From the NCBI GenBank assembly GCA_037013685.1, contig CM072885.1:24676620-24740619 (forward strand): DNA of 64,000 nucleotides, read 5' to 3'. The notes beneath the pieces are model-generated. The model did no database searches. It was not told where the DNA came from and saw only the letters and a list, made by a program, of their open reading frames with translations. Of the stretch, positions 11,694-20,286 are shown piece after piece (the first letter of the stretch is position 1; every line of letters starts with the position of its first letter). Position numbers and translations under genes: made by a program. Source of the DNA: Acridotheres tristis (taxonomy: Eukaryota; Chordata; Aves; Passeriformes; Sturnidae).

Positions 11694-12629
11694 GTGCCCA
11701 GCCCTGAAAATCAACACCAGGGAAAAGAGTATGTAGCATCAGTTGCTCCAGTAGTTTATCTCAGTAAGAGAAATGGTAGGAGAAGCTATCGACCTTTGTC
11801 CTATCAAGATAAAAAGGAAATTTGTAAAGTACAGAGAGAATTTGGTAGAAATAGTGAAATCTTTAAAGGCATGATGAGAGCCACCTTTAACTCAAATGAA
11901 CTGGTTCCATATGATATCAAAGAGCTTTTCCAATGTCTGTTAACTCCCTCAGAATATGATCTATGGCAAAGCCTGTGGAAAAGATCTTTGAAAGTGCTTT
12001 TACAAGAGCTCTTTAAAAGCTCAGATGATGCAAAAGATGCTGATAATAATGACATAACGTACGAACACCTATGTGGGGAAAAGGATTGGCATTGCCCCCA
12101 GAGCCAAACCAGGGTACTATCCAAGTCTGTCCTGGATAAAATATGCAATGTTACAGAAAAGGCTTTTAATCAATTACCAACAGTAGATACTAAAGGCAGT
12201 TATATTTACATTAAACAGTTTGCTTCTGAGAATTTCTTACAGTTTGTGGACTGCCTTCGTGTGCAAGTGGAAAGACAGGTGTCTGATCCAGTGGTACAAG
12301 CTGATTTAATTAAAGAGATGGCTCAGAGGAATGCTAATGATACCTGCCGTAGGGTTATCCTTGGCCTTCCCCTGGAGCCAGTGCCCAGCTTATCACAAAT
12401 GATAGAAGCCTGCGCCAGGAAAGCAGAACTGCTCAGTGGACACAAAAGAAATCCAGGACTGGCACGCCCAAAAACCATGGCAGCTGTAACACCAGAAGCC
12501 AAGAAGCAACCAATGTCACCAGAGCAGCTGCAGCACATCATCTGCTTCCAGTGCAAGCAGCCAGGACACTTTGCTAGGGACTGTCCACACAACCAGAAAC
12601 AGAAGAAGACCAACAAACAAAAAAACTAG
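11694..12629 (+). pseudogene. gag: gag C-terminal part: capsid and nucleocapsid (open frame, 311 codons)
   Basis: This frame is unbroken and holds the capsid and nucleocapsid of Gag. The major homology region starts at the Gln codon at 12216 (Q...SE.F..FVD.L), the family signature in the capsid C-terminal domain. A single CCHC zinc knuckle, CFQCKQPGHFARDC, lies at 12543-12584, followed by a short lysine/glutamine/asparagine tail and TAG at 12627. Most alpha- and betaretroviral nucleocapsids have two knuckles, so one is unusual. The stop overlaps the gag-pro slippery site, through which a minority of ribosomes would enter pro. The nominal start at 11694 is only where the frame opens; the natural product would continue from matrix, which lies in a different frame here. 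Capsid forms the virion shell and nucleocapsid binds genomic RNA. Confidence 0.88.
12620..12626 (+). promoter_or_regulatory. gag-pro -1 ribosomal frameshift site A AAA AAC
   Basis: In the gag frame the codons are CAA AAA AAC TAG, so A AAA AAC falls exactly in the X XXY YYZ phase directly before the gag stop. The pro frame is open from here and lies one base back. A AAA AAC is the heptamer known from the gag-pro junction of MMTV. The site is intact in this copy. Confidence 0.85.
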
Positions 12630-13489
12630 CTCTACAGCGTGTACCCGCCATTAACACAATAGCGCGCTCGGCTACAAATACTGCGGGCTCCACACTCGCA
12701 AAAGACTCTCTCTGGATAAACAAAAAGGGGGAGGATGGGATAGAGGGTGTGGGGATGCGTGGCAATGAAAATATTAAATGTTCAATTAACAAGGTTTGGA
12801 AGCCACTAGGCCGTTTTAGGCTCGTGACTACCAAAGGTTTTCATTTCAGGTCACCTGATTGGACAGTCATTACAGTGGACCTACCTAACAGCATACAGTA
12901 CGTGACGTTAAACCACATGAAACTGAACAGTGAGTACTTTGTTGTCGGGGACACAGCACACACACCCCTAGAGATTGAGGTAGCTCCCATGACCATCAAG
13001 GGAAACATAACCGGCCTCATTCTCCTGGCACGATGTCCTCTACCACCATATTACCTGGTTGAGGGACAAATCCTCTCCCAGGCCATTCCTGTTCCAGCGG
13101 AGATCCCAGTAGATGGAAAATCACCTGAAGTCTACCGGGCAGAAGTGGTGGGTGAGGACAAACCTTCTCTGGCATGCAACCTAACCCGTGGAACAGATCA
13201 CCTCCATGTGGAAGGGGTACTGGACACAGGTGCTGATGTGACTCTCATACCCGAGAGAATGTGGCCGTCACATTGGGAGCTTCAGCCTGTGGCAGGCAGA
13301 ATCCAAGGTGTAGGGGGAGTCAAATTGGCAAAAATATCAAAAAGCATTGTGCAAATTGAGGGGCCGGATGGAAAATTGGCTAGCATCCATCCATTTGTTA
13401 CAGACTATAAATGCCCTCTATGGGGGAGAGACACCATGTCCCAGTGGGGGGTAAAATTGATTATTCCTAAGACTCCTCGGGATTTTTAG
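12626..13489 (+). CDS. pro: pro: retroviral aspartic protease region in -1 frame (intact)
   Basis: The frame is open from the gag-pro slip site to TAG at 13487, about 287 codons, and lies -1 relative to gag. It has no usual start codon of its own at the junction; it would be made as a Gag-Pro fusion. The C-terminal third is a retropepsin: the catalytic LDTGADVTLIPE has its Asp-Thr-Gly at 13223-13231, followed by a glycine-rich flap-like segment near 13305-13320 and the WGRD of the C-terminal helix near 13420. The roughly 190 codons before it are a separate domain. A late piece (LILLARCPLPPYYLVEGQIL near 13020) faintly recalls the end of a betaretroviral dUTPase, but the dUTPase active-site motifs are not clear. 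The protease would act as a dimer to process Gag and Gag-Pol. The reading frame itself shows no break. Confidence 0.85.
   Translation, partial: LALQRVPAINTIARSATNTAGSTLAKDSLWINKKGEDGIEGVGMRGNENIKCSINKVWKPLGRFRLVTTKGFHFRSPDWTVITVDLPNSIQYVTLNHMKLNSEYFVVGDTAHTPLEIEVAPMTIKGNITGLILLARCPLPPYYLVEGQILSQAIPVPAEIPVDGKSPEVYRAEVVGEDKPSLACNLTRGTDHLHVEGVLDTGADVTLIPERMWPSHWELQPVAGRIQGVGGVKLAKISKSIVQIEGPDGKLASIHPFVTDYKCPLWGRDTMSQWGVKLIIPKTPRDF
12636..12687 (+). other. candidate frameshift-stimulating RNA pseudoknot
   Basis: Nine bases after the slippery heptamer, AGCGTG (12636-12641) can pair with CGCGCT (12663-12668), including one G-U. Inside the resulting loop, CCCGC (12644-12648) can pair with GCGGG (12683-12687) beyond the stem. 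Two such interlocked stems form an H-type pseudoknot at the spacing typical of -1 frameshift stimulators. This was found by eye and not folded energetically. Confidence 0.5.
13480..13486 (+). promoter_or_regulatory. pro-pol -1 ribosomal frameshift site G GAT TTT
   Basis: In the pro frame the codons are CGG GAT TTT TAG, placing G GAT TTT in slippery phase directly before the pro stop. It closely resembles the MMTV pro-pol heptamer (G GAU UUA). The pol frame is one base back and open across this point. Confidence 0.75.
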
Positions 13490-14718
13490 AGGTGGCCACT
13501 GTAGAGCGCCCTACCCAAAAATTGAAATGGCTAGATGATACCCCAAAGTGGGTAGCACAGTGGCCGATGAGTAAGGAGAAGCTCAAGGCACTTGAGGAGC
13601 TTGTGGAGGAGCAATTGGCTAAAGGCCACATAGAGGAGACCACAAGTGCGTGGAATTTTCCGGTTTTTGTAATAAGGAAGCCAGGGAAGGACAAGTGGAG
13701 GCTGCTCCACGACCTCCAGGAAATAAACAAAGTGATTGAGGACATGGGGTCTCTCCAGCCTGGAATGCCTTCTCCAACAATGCTTCCCAGAGATTGGCAA
13801 TTGGCTGTTCTAGATATCAAAGACTGTTTCTTCCACATTCCCCTACACCCAGAGGATGCCCCACGGTTTGCCTTCTCGGTTCCTACCATCAATCGAGAAG
13901 CCCCAATGAAGCGCTACCACTGGAAGGTTTTGCCTCAGGGATTAAAATGTAGTCCCTCCATCTGCCAGTGGCATGTGGCCTCATTGCTGTCCCAGGTGTG
14001 TGCCCAGAGAGGGGAGGCCATCATCCTGCATTACATGGATGATGTGCTTGTGTGTGCCCCTGATAACTCTCTGCTCCAAGACACACTTGACCTAGTGGTT
14101 AAAGTTTTAACCTCTGCTGGATTTGAATTGCAGGAGGACAAAGTCCAAAGGATGCCACCCTGGAAGTACCTGGGCCTGGAAATTACTGCACGGACCATTG
14201 TTCCGCAAAAATTGGAAATTAATTGTAATCCAAAAACCTTAGCAGACCTCCATTCCCTGTGTGGGTCATTGAATTGGGTTAGGCCCTGGCTAGGCCTCAC
14301 TAATGAGGACCTAGAACCTCTCTTCAATTTATTGAAGGGGGAGAGAGAGCTGCTTTCTCCCAGGGAACTGACCCCAGAGGCAAAGACTGCAATCGAAAAG
14401 GTACAAAAGACCTTAGGGGAGAGGCAAGCTCACCGTTACCAGCCCGAGCTGCCCTTCAAATTCATTGTCCTAGGAAAACTGCCACACTTACACGGGTTAA
14501 TATTCCAATGGATCAAGGAGCAGAGAGAGTCACTCTTAATCATAGAGTGGGTCTTCCTCTCCCACCAAAGATCCAAAACTATCACTAAGCCACAAGAGTT
14601 AATAGCTCAGCTGATTCGGAAAGCAAGGATAAGACTGTATGAACTAGCTGGTTGTGACTTCACATGTATTCACCTCCCTGTTAAACTGAGGAGGGAAGGA
14701 ACTCTCCTGAAAAATTGA
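13486..14718 (+). pseudogene. pol: pol, reverse transcriptase fingers to connection (open until TGA 14716)
   Basis: This -1 frame after pro encodes the reverse transcriptase. Readable motifs in order are: the entry W...K...L..LV.EQL.KGHIEE; KDKWRLLHDL near 13690; the metal-binding AVLDIKDCFF (first catalytic Asp) near 13805; LPQGLKCSPSICQ near 13932; and the catalytic box YMDD at 14032-14043. The thumb and connection follow. All three catalytic aspartates are kept. The frame ends at TGA 14716, while the connection domain carries on one frame back from about 14685, so a frame change lies at 14685-14715. Reverse transcriptase copies genomic RNA into DNA. It would be made as a Gag-Pro-Pol fusion by two successive frameshifts. 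Confidence 0.88.
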
Positions 14719-14886
14719 CTAAAGAGATGTTTGAACATTTGCTCCAGAGCAATGCCAGTCTCCAATTAGCCCTGGACAGCTACAGAGGACAAATATCAGT
14801 CCATGCCCCGTCTCACAAGCTGTTTAATGAGGAATTCCACCTCATTCCTTGTGAGGAGTCGGAGACCACTCAAAGCTCTCACAGTG
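14685..14886 (+). pseudogene. pol: pol, out-of-frame connection-domain segment
   Basis: Between the stop of the reverse transcriptase frame (14716) and the start of RNase H, the retroviral sequence is readable only in the next frame (a leucine-rich stretch starting EMFEHLLQSNASLQLAL). The frame must change back somewhere between 14770 and about 14885, because RNase H lies again in the original frame. Two opposite frame changes therefore bracket about 150 bases. This is what random small indels in an old copy look like; the net frame is restored. Confidence 0.7.
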
Positions 14887-15828
14887 TTCACGGATGCATC
14901 CGGGGTGTCCCACAAGTCGGTGATGACTTGGAGAAATCCCCAGACTCAGCATTGGGAAGCTGATGTTGAGTTTGTGGAAGGATCACCCCAGGTAGCTGAA
15001 CTGGCAGCAGTGGTGAGAGCCTTTGAGAAGTTCTCAGAGCCAATAAACTTGGTAACAGACTCAGCCTATGTAGCGGGGGTAGTGTCCAGGGCGGAGCAGG
15101 CAGTGCTCAGAGACATCGAGAATGAGCAGCTTTTCAGGTTGCTTTCCAAACTAATTTGTTTGATTTCTCATAGAGAACACCCGCTCTATGTGATGCATGT
15201 GAGATCACACACAGATTTGCCAGGCAAAATTGCAGAAGGAAACCGTCAAGCAGACTCCCTTGCAACCCCAGCAGAACAAGCACACCTTCCTGACATCTTC
15301 CAACAGGCAAAGCTGAGCCACCAGCAGTATCACCAGAATACACCAGGTCTAATGCGTCAGTTCCAGCTAACACGGAGTCAGGCTCGAGCCATTGTGACCA
15401 CCTGTCCCAACTGTCAGCTGCACACCATGCCCTCAATGGGCATGGGGGTTAACCCCCGAGGTCTTGGCAGTTGTGAGGTATGGCAGACAGATATCACACA
15501 CATTCCTAGTTTCGGTCGCCTCAAATATGTGCATGTTAGCATAGACACATATTCAGGTGTAGTCTATGCCTCTGCCTATGCAGGAGAAAGGGCAATGCAC
15601 ACCAAACAACACCTAGTGCAAGCCTTTTCAGTGTTGGGGATCCCTAAGGAAATCAAAACTGATCAGGGCACAGCGTATGAGTCCAAGGAGTTCCTGGAAT
15701 CCGTCCAGCAGTGGGGAGTGGAACATAAAACTGGCACCTCCCACTCCCCCACAGGCCAAGGTGTAGTAGAGGGAGCCAATCAGACGCTCAAGCAGGTTTT
15801 GGCTAAACAGAGCAGTTCAACTGCGTGA
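14770..15828 (+). pseudogene. pol: pol, RNase H and integrase zinc-finger plus catalytic core
   Basis: The same frame as the reverse transcriptase, open again. RNase H has all four acidic residues: Asp in VFTDASG (14893), Glu in VAELAAV (14998), Asp in LVTDSAYV (15058) and Asp in NRQADSLA (15253). Integrase follows, with an HHCC zinc finger (His at 15319 and 15331, Cys at 15403 and 15412). The D,D-35-E triad is Asp 15490 (WQTDITH), Asp 15661 (KTDQGTAY) and Glu 15769 (VVEGANQTL), with exactly 35 residues between the last two. The frame stops at TGA 15826, just after the core, whereas the C-terminal domain continues one frame back. RNase H degrades template RNA; integrase joins viral DNA to the host chromosome. 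Confidence 0.9.
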
Positions 15829-16226
15829 TGTCTCCACAGCAGAAGCTCTGCAAAGCCACGTTTACTATCAATTTCCTGAATTGTTCATTTGAGAACATGA
15901 GTCCACCTGTGGTACGTCACTTTAACAGTGGGAAACAGTTCAAGTTATCCCAACATCCTCCAGTTTTGATTAGGGACCCAGAAACCTGGGAAATCAAAGG
16001 CCCCTATGAGCTCGTTACCTGGGGACGTGGCTATGCGTGCGTATCCACTCCCTCAGGCCCTCAGTGGATTCCCCAAAAGTGGGTGAAACCGTATGTCCCC
16101 AAACATCCTGCTCCAACTGAGGGGAACGAGGAGCAGGTGGCTGTGGCTTCAAAAAGAAGACGCCGCCGGAAAAAAGAAAAAGAAATCCTCCTAAAGGATG
16201 ACATTCTAACAGATAGAGACTTTTAA
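15807..16226 (+). pseudogene. pol: pol, integrase C-terminal DNA-binding domain
   Basis: Open from 15807 in the frame one base back from the integrase core, ending TAA at 16224. It holds the tail of the core domain and the SH3-like C-terminal domain, recognisable by LIRDPETWEIKGPYELVTWG, the segment GRGYACVSTPSGPQWIP, and WVKPY near 15965-16095. A strongly basic run (KRRRRRKK near 16153) closes the protein. The frame change at 15807-15825 is the third in pol. This is established integrase architecture; loss of the connection to the core means no complete integrase here. Confidence 0.87.
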
Positions 16227-16240
16227 TAGGTTTTACAATG

Positions 16241-16257
16241 TTTGTCTTTCCTTTTAG
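16241..16257 (+). promoter_or_regulatory. candidate env splice acceptor
   Basis: TTTGTCTTTCCTTTTAG is a good pyrimidine tract ending in AG at 16256-16257. It lies just after the pol stop and before the env remnant, where the acceptor of the spliced env message is expected. The donor candidate is at 10289. Confidence 0.4.
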
Positions 16258-16343
16258 AGAAAAGCTTCTCTTCTCTAGGTCCCGTGAGGAACCCCATTCA
16301 AGTTGTCTTCCTGTTAACACTGAACAGTTTAGCAGCTGCATGA

Positions 16344-16802
16344 ATCGTCCCTCAACCACGTCAGAACATCTGGGTGACCCTGGCACACACAGTAAAAAAT
16401 CGTGCTGCTATAGATTTTCTCCTACTACTGCACGGACATGAGTGCCAGGAATTTGTAGGACTTTGCTGTATGGACCTGACTTCGAGAGCTCCTAACATCC
16501 ATGCTGCCCTCCAAAACATGAACAACTTGATCGGACAAGTGAATCAAGAATCTGAAGATTGGTTCAATGGACTGTTCAAAGGCTGGGGACTCACAGGGTG
16601 GTGAACATCTATAGTCAAAACAATTATGTTAATTTTTGTTATTCTTTTCCTTGTAATAATGGCGTTCGGGATCCTACGTCACTTAGTTTTCAAGGCTATT
16701 AATGGTCTCATTCCCTCTACCTCAGTAGTCAATCACATAGAAATGAAAAACTTAAAACAATCTAACCCTCCCACCAACTGCAAGTGGTGGGCAAAATCAT
16801 AA
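16344..16802 (+). pseudogene. env: env transmembrane-subunit remnant, surface subunit deleted
   Basis: Only about 140 bases separate pol from this frame, where a complete env would need well over a kilobase for signal peptide and surface subunit; those and the fusion peptide are missing. The frame opens at 16344. It shows the end of the heptad region (NRAAIDFLLL near 16400) and then the disulfide motif C-X6-CC (Cys at 16443, 16464 and 16467), as in transmembrane subunits covalently linked to the surface subunit. A TGA at 16602 interrupts the frame after a tryptophan/glycine-rich pre-membrane segment. In the same frame beyond it lie a hydrophobic anchor (about 16623-16680) and a short tail ending TAA 16800. 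The motif type resembles alpha- and gammaretroviral Env rather than MMTV. This remnant cannot mediate entry. Confidence 0.8.
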
Positions 16803-16842
16803 TTTGAATGAAACTAATATCCTTCTTTCAACTTTGTTAAAC

Positions 16843-16857
16843 AAAAAACGGGAAGAT
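16843..16857 (+). promoter_or_regulatory. polypurine tract
   Basis: AAAAAACGGGAAGA directly precedes the 3' LTR. A purine run at this place primes plus-strand DNA synthesis in retroviruses. One C interrupts it. Confidence 0.65.
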
Positions 16858-17204
16858 TGCATTTCCGAGATGCATTGTAAATGGTACATTCCGTGACCCC
16901 TGATACGCCCTGTAGCTTGGTCCCTCTCCCCTCCTGGCCATACAGGGCTGGCTGGGATCCAATTTCTCCCCGCCCCCCTTTTCAGACCCTAGAAAAGATC
17001 TGTGCCCCCTGACCTCTCTCTCTTTCTCCCTCTTTTCCTCACTACCCACGAGAAATAAACCCTGCAACTTCATCAGGGAAAAGAGCCTCTTTTGTTATCT
17101 TATTTACGTCCATGTTGCTAGGGCCCGAAAGGCTTCACCCTAACAGCTGAGCTAGACCGGAGGAAAGGGTGAAGACCCCATTTAAGGGCCAAGAAAAAGC
17201 CTCA
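16858..17204 (+). repeat. 3' LTR
   Basis: This 347-bp copy starts at TG after the polypurine tract (start uncertain by one or two bases) and ends in CTCA at 17204. Beyond that point the sequence diverges from what follows the 5' LTR. It carries AATAAA at 17054. It lacks a 14-base pyrimidine piece present in the 5' LTR, so the TC tract at 17014-17040 is shorter. Confidence 0.93.
17054..17059 (+). promoter_or_regulatory. AATAAA polyadenylation signal, 3' LTR
   Basis: This is the counterpart of the signal at 9901 and the one that would end proviral transcripts. Confidence 0.75.
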
Positions 17205-18974
17205 GGGACCACTCTCCAGGCTGTGTTCTCTCCCAAATTCTTGCTTAGAATAAAAAGTAGAAAAGGACTTGATGCTGTTTCAGGGCTGCTCAGCAATAAC
17301 TAAATCATCCATGTGTTATCAACGCTCCTGCCATCACAAATCCAGAACACAGCACTATACAAGTCTACTATAAGGAAAACCAACTTTATCACAGACAAAG
17401 CCAATACAACTGGCTACCAATATTATGATTATGTGGAAATTGGTCAACAAGAAGTCCCTTGCCCACAGACACACACAGAGGATGAAATTTAATCTAGTGG
17501 TACATAAAGAGGCAGAAAGATTGAGCACCAAGGGTCATTCTTTGCCTGGACTCTTACTAGTCAGTTGCTGCACTTGCCTGCTGACTGAACTATCTTTTAT
17601 GAATCCAAAGTCTTAAACCTCTACAGGACGACTCAAGGGCCTAGGTCCAAGCTCTGAAGTTAATGTTAGCTACAAGTTAATGTTGTACAAATTAGTTCAT
17701 TTTGCAGCACTAGACCTAGTTGTTTATTCTTCAGAGACCCAGAGGATGGCTTGGGATGATGAAAGAGAGTTTTTGTTCTGTTTCTCTGTATATTATTATT
17801 GCCTGGAATTGAAAAGATTTTGGTCCTTGTTCTGCAGCATACTTTGTTTGGGCTTAGCTCAGGTAATAACTTGTACAAAAAAACTGGGCTTGATATAAGG
17901 AGGGTTTTCCTGGTATTGCCATCTTTTTCTATAAAATCAAGCTCAGTGTAGATCAGAGGTAGAAATCCCTGACAGAAAAGAACATTAGAAAACAACAGGA
18001 ATTCTGTAAAATGTGTTGAAAACAAAGGAATAAAAATATCCCAAACCACCATAGTTAATAGATTAAGAAATTACATTTTCTGATGCATTTTTCTTTCATT
18101 GTAAAGAACTGTAAAAACATTATTTCTGCTTACTGGTACAGTGAATGAAACAGCTGGACAGATGTGGTATTAATTGTGAACATGAATCTAGTGTTATTTT
18201 ATGGGTACTTGGGCATGTAATTTTTAACTTTGTTGAACCATAGACATGAGTAAGAGGAACGAATAACCCACCCATTACATGAAATACATACGTGCCTCTC
18301 TGCTCCTCTTTTAATAATTTGTGCTGCAGCATCTTTGCCACATGTACCTTTCCACATGTGAAAGACTTCAGTTAGTAGTGCCTCACAACACTCCTTTGAG
18401 GGGGATAATCACTGTAATGAATTCTCAAATGAGAAAAGAAGTCCAAGATGGAATGTAGCCTCTTTTTTTACTAAGTTCTTTAGCTTTTAAACAACTAACT
18501 TGACACAGCAAAACCTTGATTCTCAGTAACAGCTGCTCTGCTCAGACACAGTAGATATTCAGCAGTTCTGTCTGAACAGCCTTGTGTTTGGAGCACAAGT
18601 GCTGTATAACCTGCACTTAAAGGAACTGTTTTGAAAACTGGCACTCAAGTGAGTATTAAAATAATAACTCTGACTCCTAAGCTTATTCTTTACTCCCCAA
18701 GGTCCAAGTGAGAACATAACATCCACACTCAGGTCCTTTTAACCAACACCTTTGTGCTGAACACTTACTTAGGCATTCTCATTAACTATTTTCATGAATG
18801 ATCAGGATAATAATTCTGATGACACCATTTTACAAAAGATATCAATATCTAGGCTTATCTTTCATATGGAAATAGGCATTAAAAAGTCTCTCTAATGGTT
18901 TAGAGATGTAGTTGTTTTACTTGGGCCAGTTTCTGTGCACAAATTTAGCTTTAATGCCAAGTGTCTTTAAAAAT
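17205..18974. other. AT-rich host DNA 3' of the provirus
   Basis: Starts with GGGACC, the presumed 3' copy of the target duplication. No gene or named repeat is visible; open frames are short and unremarkable. Confidence 0.5.
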
Positions 18975-19402
18975 ACACCTGTGCTGGTTACACCTGGGGG
19001 AGTGTAGACTAAGAGAGGTTTTTTCCTATGGGAACTCCCTCTGTGAGCTGATGGGACCAATTGGAGGCTGGTTGAGTTATTGGCAGCCTGAGAAACCAAT
19101 TAGAGAAGTTAGTTTGCTCCATGAACACACATTTGAAGGAGGTGACACGGGAAAAAAGTCTCTCTTTTATTTCTGGTGGCTGAGCAGGTAACACTGGCCT
19201 GGCTGAGCTCCCTCCCATGTGGGGGAGGGGGGGGACTCGGGAGGCCACTGGGCCCCATTTGCAAACCAGGGGACCCGATGGCCAGGGGGAGGAAAGGCTC
19301 TTTGATAAGATTTTAGCTCTGTTTCCTCCCCCACGGGCCTGTGGCTCTGGGTGCCCGGCTCCTGCTGCTGGCTCGGAGCAGCTTTGGAGGGGCCGAGCCC
19401 GC

Positions 19403-19539
19403 CCCTCACCCAGCACGGCCTGGGGGAGGCAGCCGGGCCCTGTCTGGGGCGCAGGGGTGGCCATGGGCAGTGGGGCTGCAGCTGAGCCCCAGAAAGGCTG
19501 ATGGAGATCTCAGCCATCCCTCACCCAGCACGGCCTGGG
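19403..19539 (+). repeat. 22-bp direct repeat inside the GC-rich LTR block
   Basis: The same 22 bases (CCCTCACC, then CAGCACGGCC, then TGGG) occur at 19403-19424 and 19518-19539, 115 bases apart and identical. This suggests a local duplication within the element. Confidence 0.85.
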
Positions 19540-20280
19540 CCTGGCCCAGCCCCTGCAGCTTCTGTGTGAAACTTTAACTCTTTTAGTGCTTGGATAAGAC
19601 TTGCAAACCTCCAATCTTCCTTTGAATGAGAGGGGAAAACAGAAAGATACACCAAAGTCAGTGAAAAAAGAACTAAGTTTTTTTAGATGAAATGAAAATG
19701 AAGAAATTATGTGAAGATAGCTGAAAATCCTTTTGTAAGCTGTAGGGTAGACTATACTACACTGAAAATTCCTATAAACTGTGAAAAAAAACCATGAAGG
19801 TTGGAGTGATCCATTTGATAGGTCATTTGACCAAAAGCAGCTGTGTTAAAAATCTTTTGCCCTGAAATAAAAAAGGGGATCTCGGTCTTCTGAAGATGAA
19901 GCATGAACAGATAAAAAAAAACTTTTGCTTTGGAACAGTTCATTCTTAAAAGCAACACCCATGAGTTTAACATGGTCCACAAGCACAGCTCTAAGAAGGC
20001 TAAGAAGTTAGGAGGAGTGTCACGGTTGCAGATTCCCAAAAAATTCCTATTCATAAAAGTGAAGTCAAAAGAAAACTGTTTATTTCCCCTCTTGGGAAAG
20101 AAATCCCTATAACCGAATAAAAAAAAGCTCCTCTCCCTGAAGTAAACGGAATAAAATTATTTAAGTAGGGAACTGACCAAAGTGTCTTTGTATGTTGTTG
20201 TTAAAAAAGAATAGGAAGGAGGAAGGAGTGGTCTGAAGATCTTATGCTAAATTTACTATTTTCTTTTTCTTTGTGTGGTT

Positions 20281-20286
20281 AATAAA
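20281..20286 (+). promoter_or_regulatory. AATAAA signal of the 18980-20433 LTR (candidate)
   Basis: AATAAA followed by a T-rich stretch, placed where the R/U5 boundary of this LTR would fall. Confidence 0.35.

Larger units (their letters stand above)
9702..17204 (+). mobile_element. class II (betaretrovirus-like) endogenous provirus, nearly full length, defective
   Basis: Two LTRs flank, in order, a leader, gag, pro, pol, an env remnant and a polypurine tract, about 7.5 kb in all. Reading frames step back by one base between gag and pro and again between pro and pol, with slippery heptamers at both stops. This is the arrangement of MMTV-type betaretroviruses, and it places the element in avian class II (ERVK-like). 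The copy is disrupted in gag, pol and env, and lacks the env surface subunit, so it cannot make a complete set of proteins. The six bases after the 3' LTR (GGGACC, 17205-17210) would be the target duplication, but the 5' copy is lost in the gap. All genes lie on the + strand. Confidence 0.95.

Noticed and set aside
14031..14327. Minus-strand frames inside pro and pol
   Set aside because: They are antisense shadows of the well-identified + strand retroviral genes.
17205..17210. GGGACC as the confirmed target-site duplication of the provirus
   Set aside because: The 5' partner is hidden in the N gap; the bases before the gap (ending CACAGTAT) do not match, so it stays unverified.
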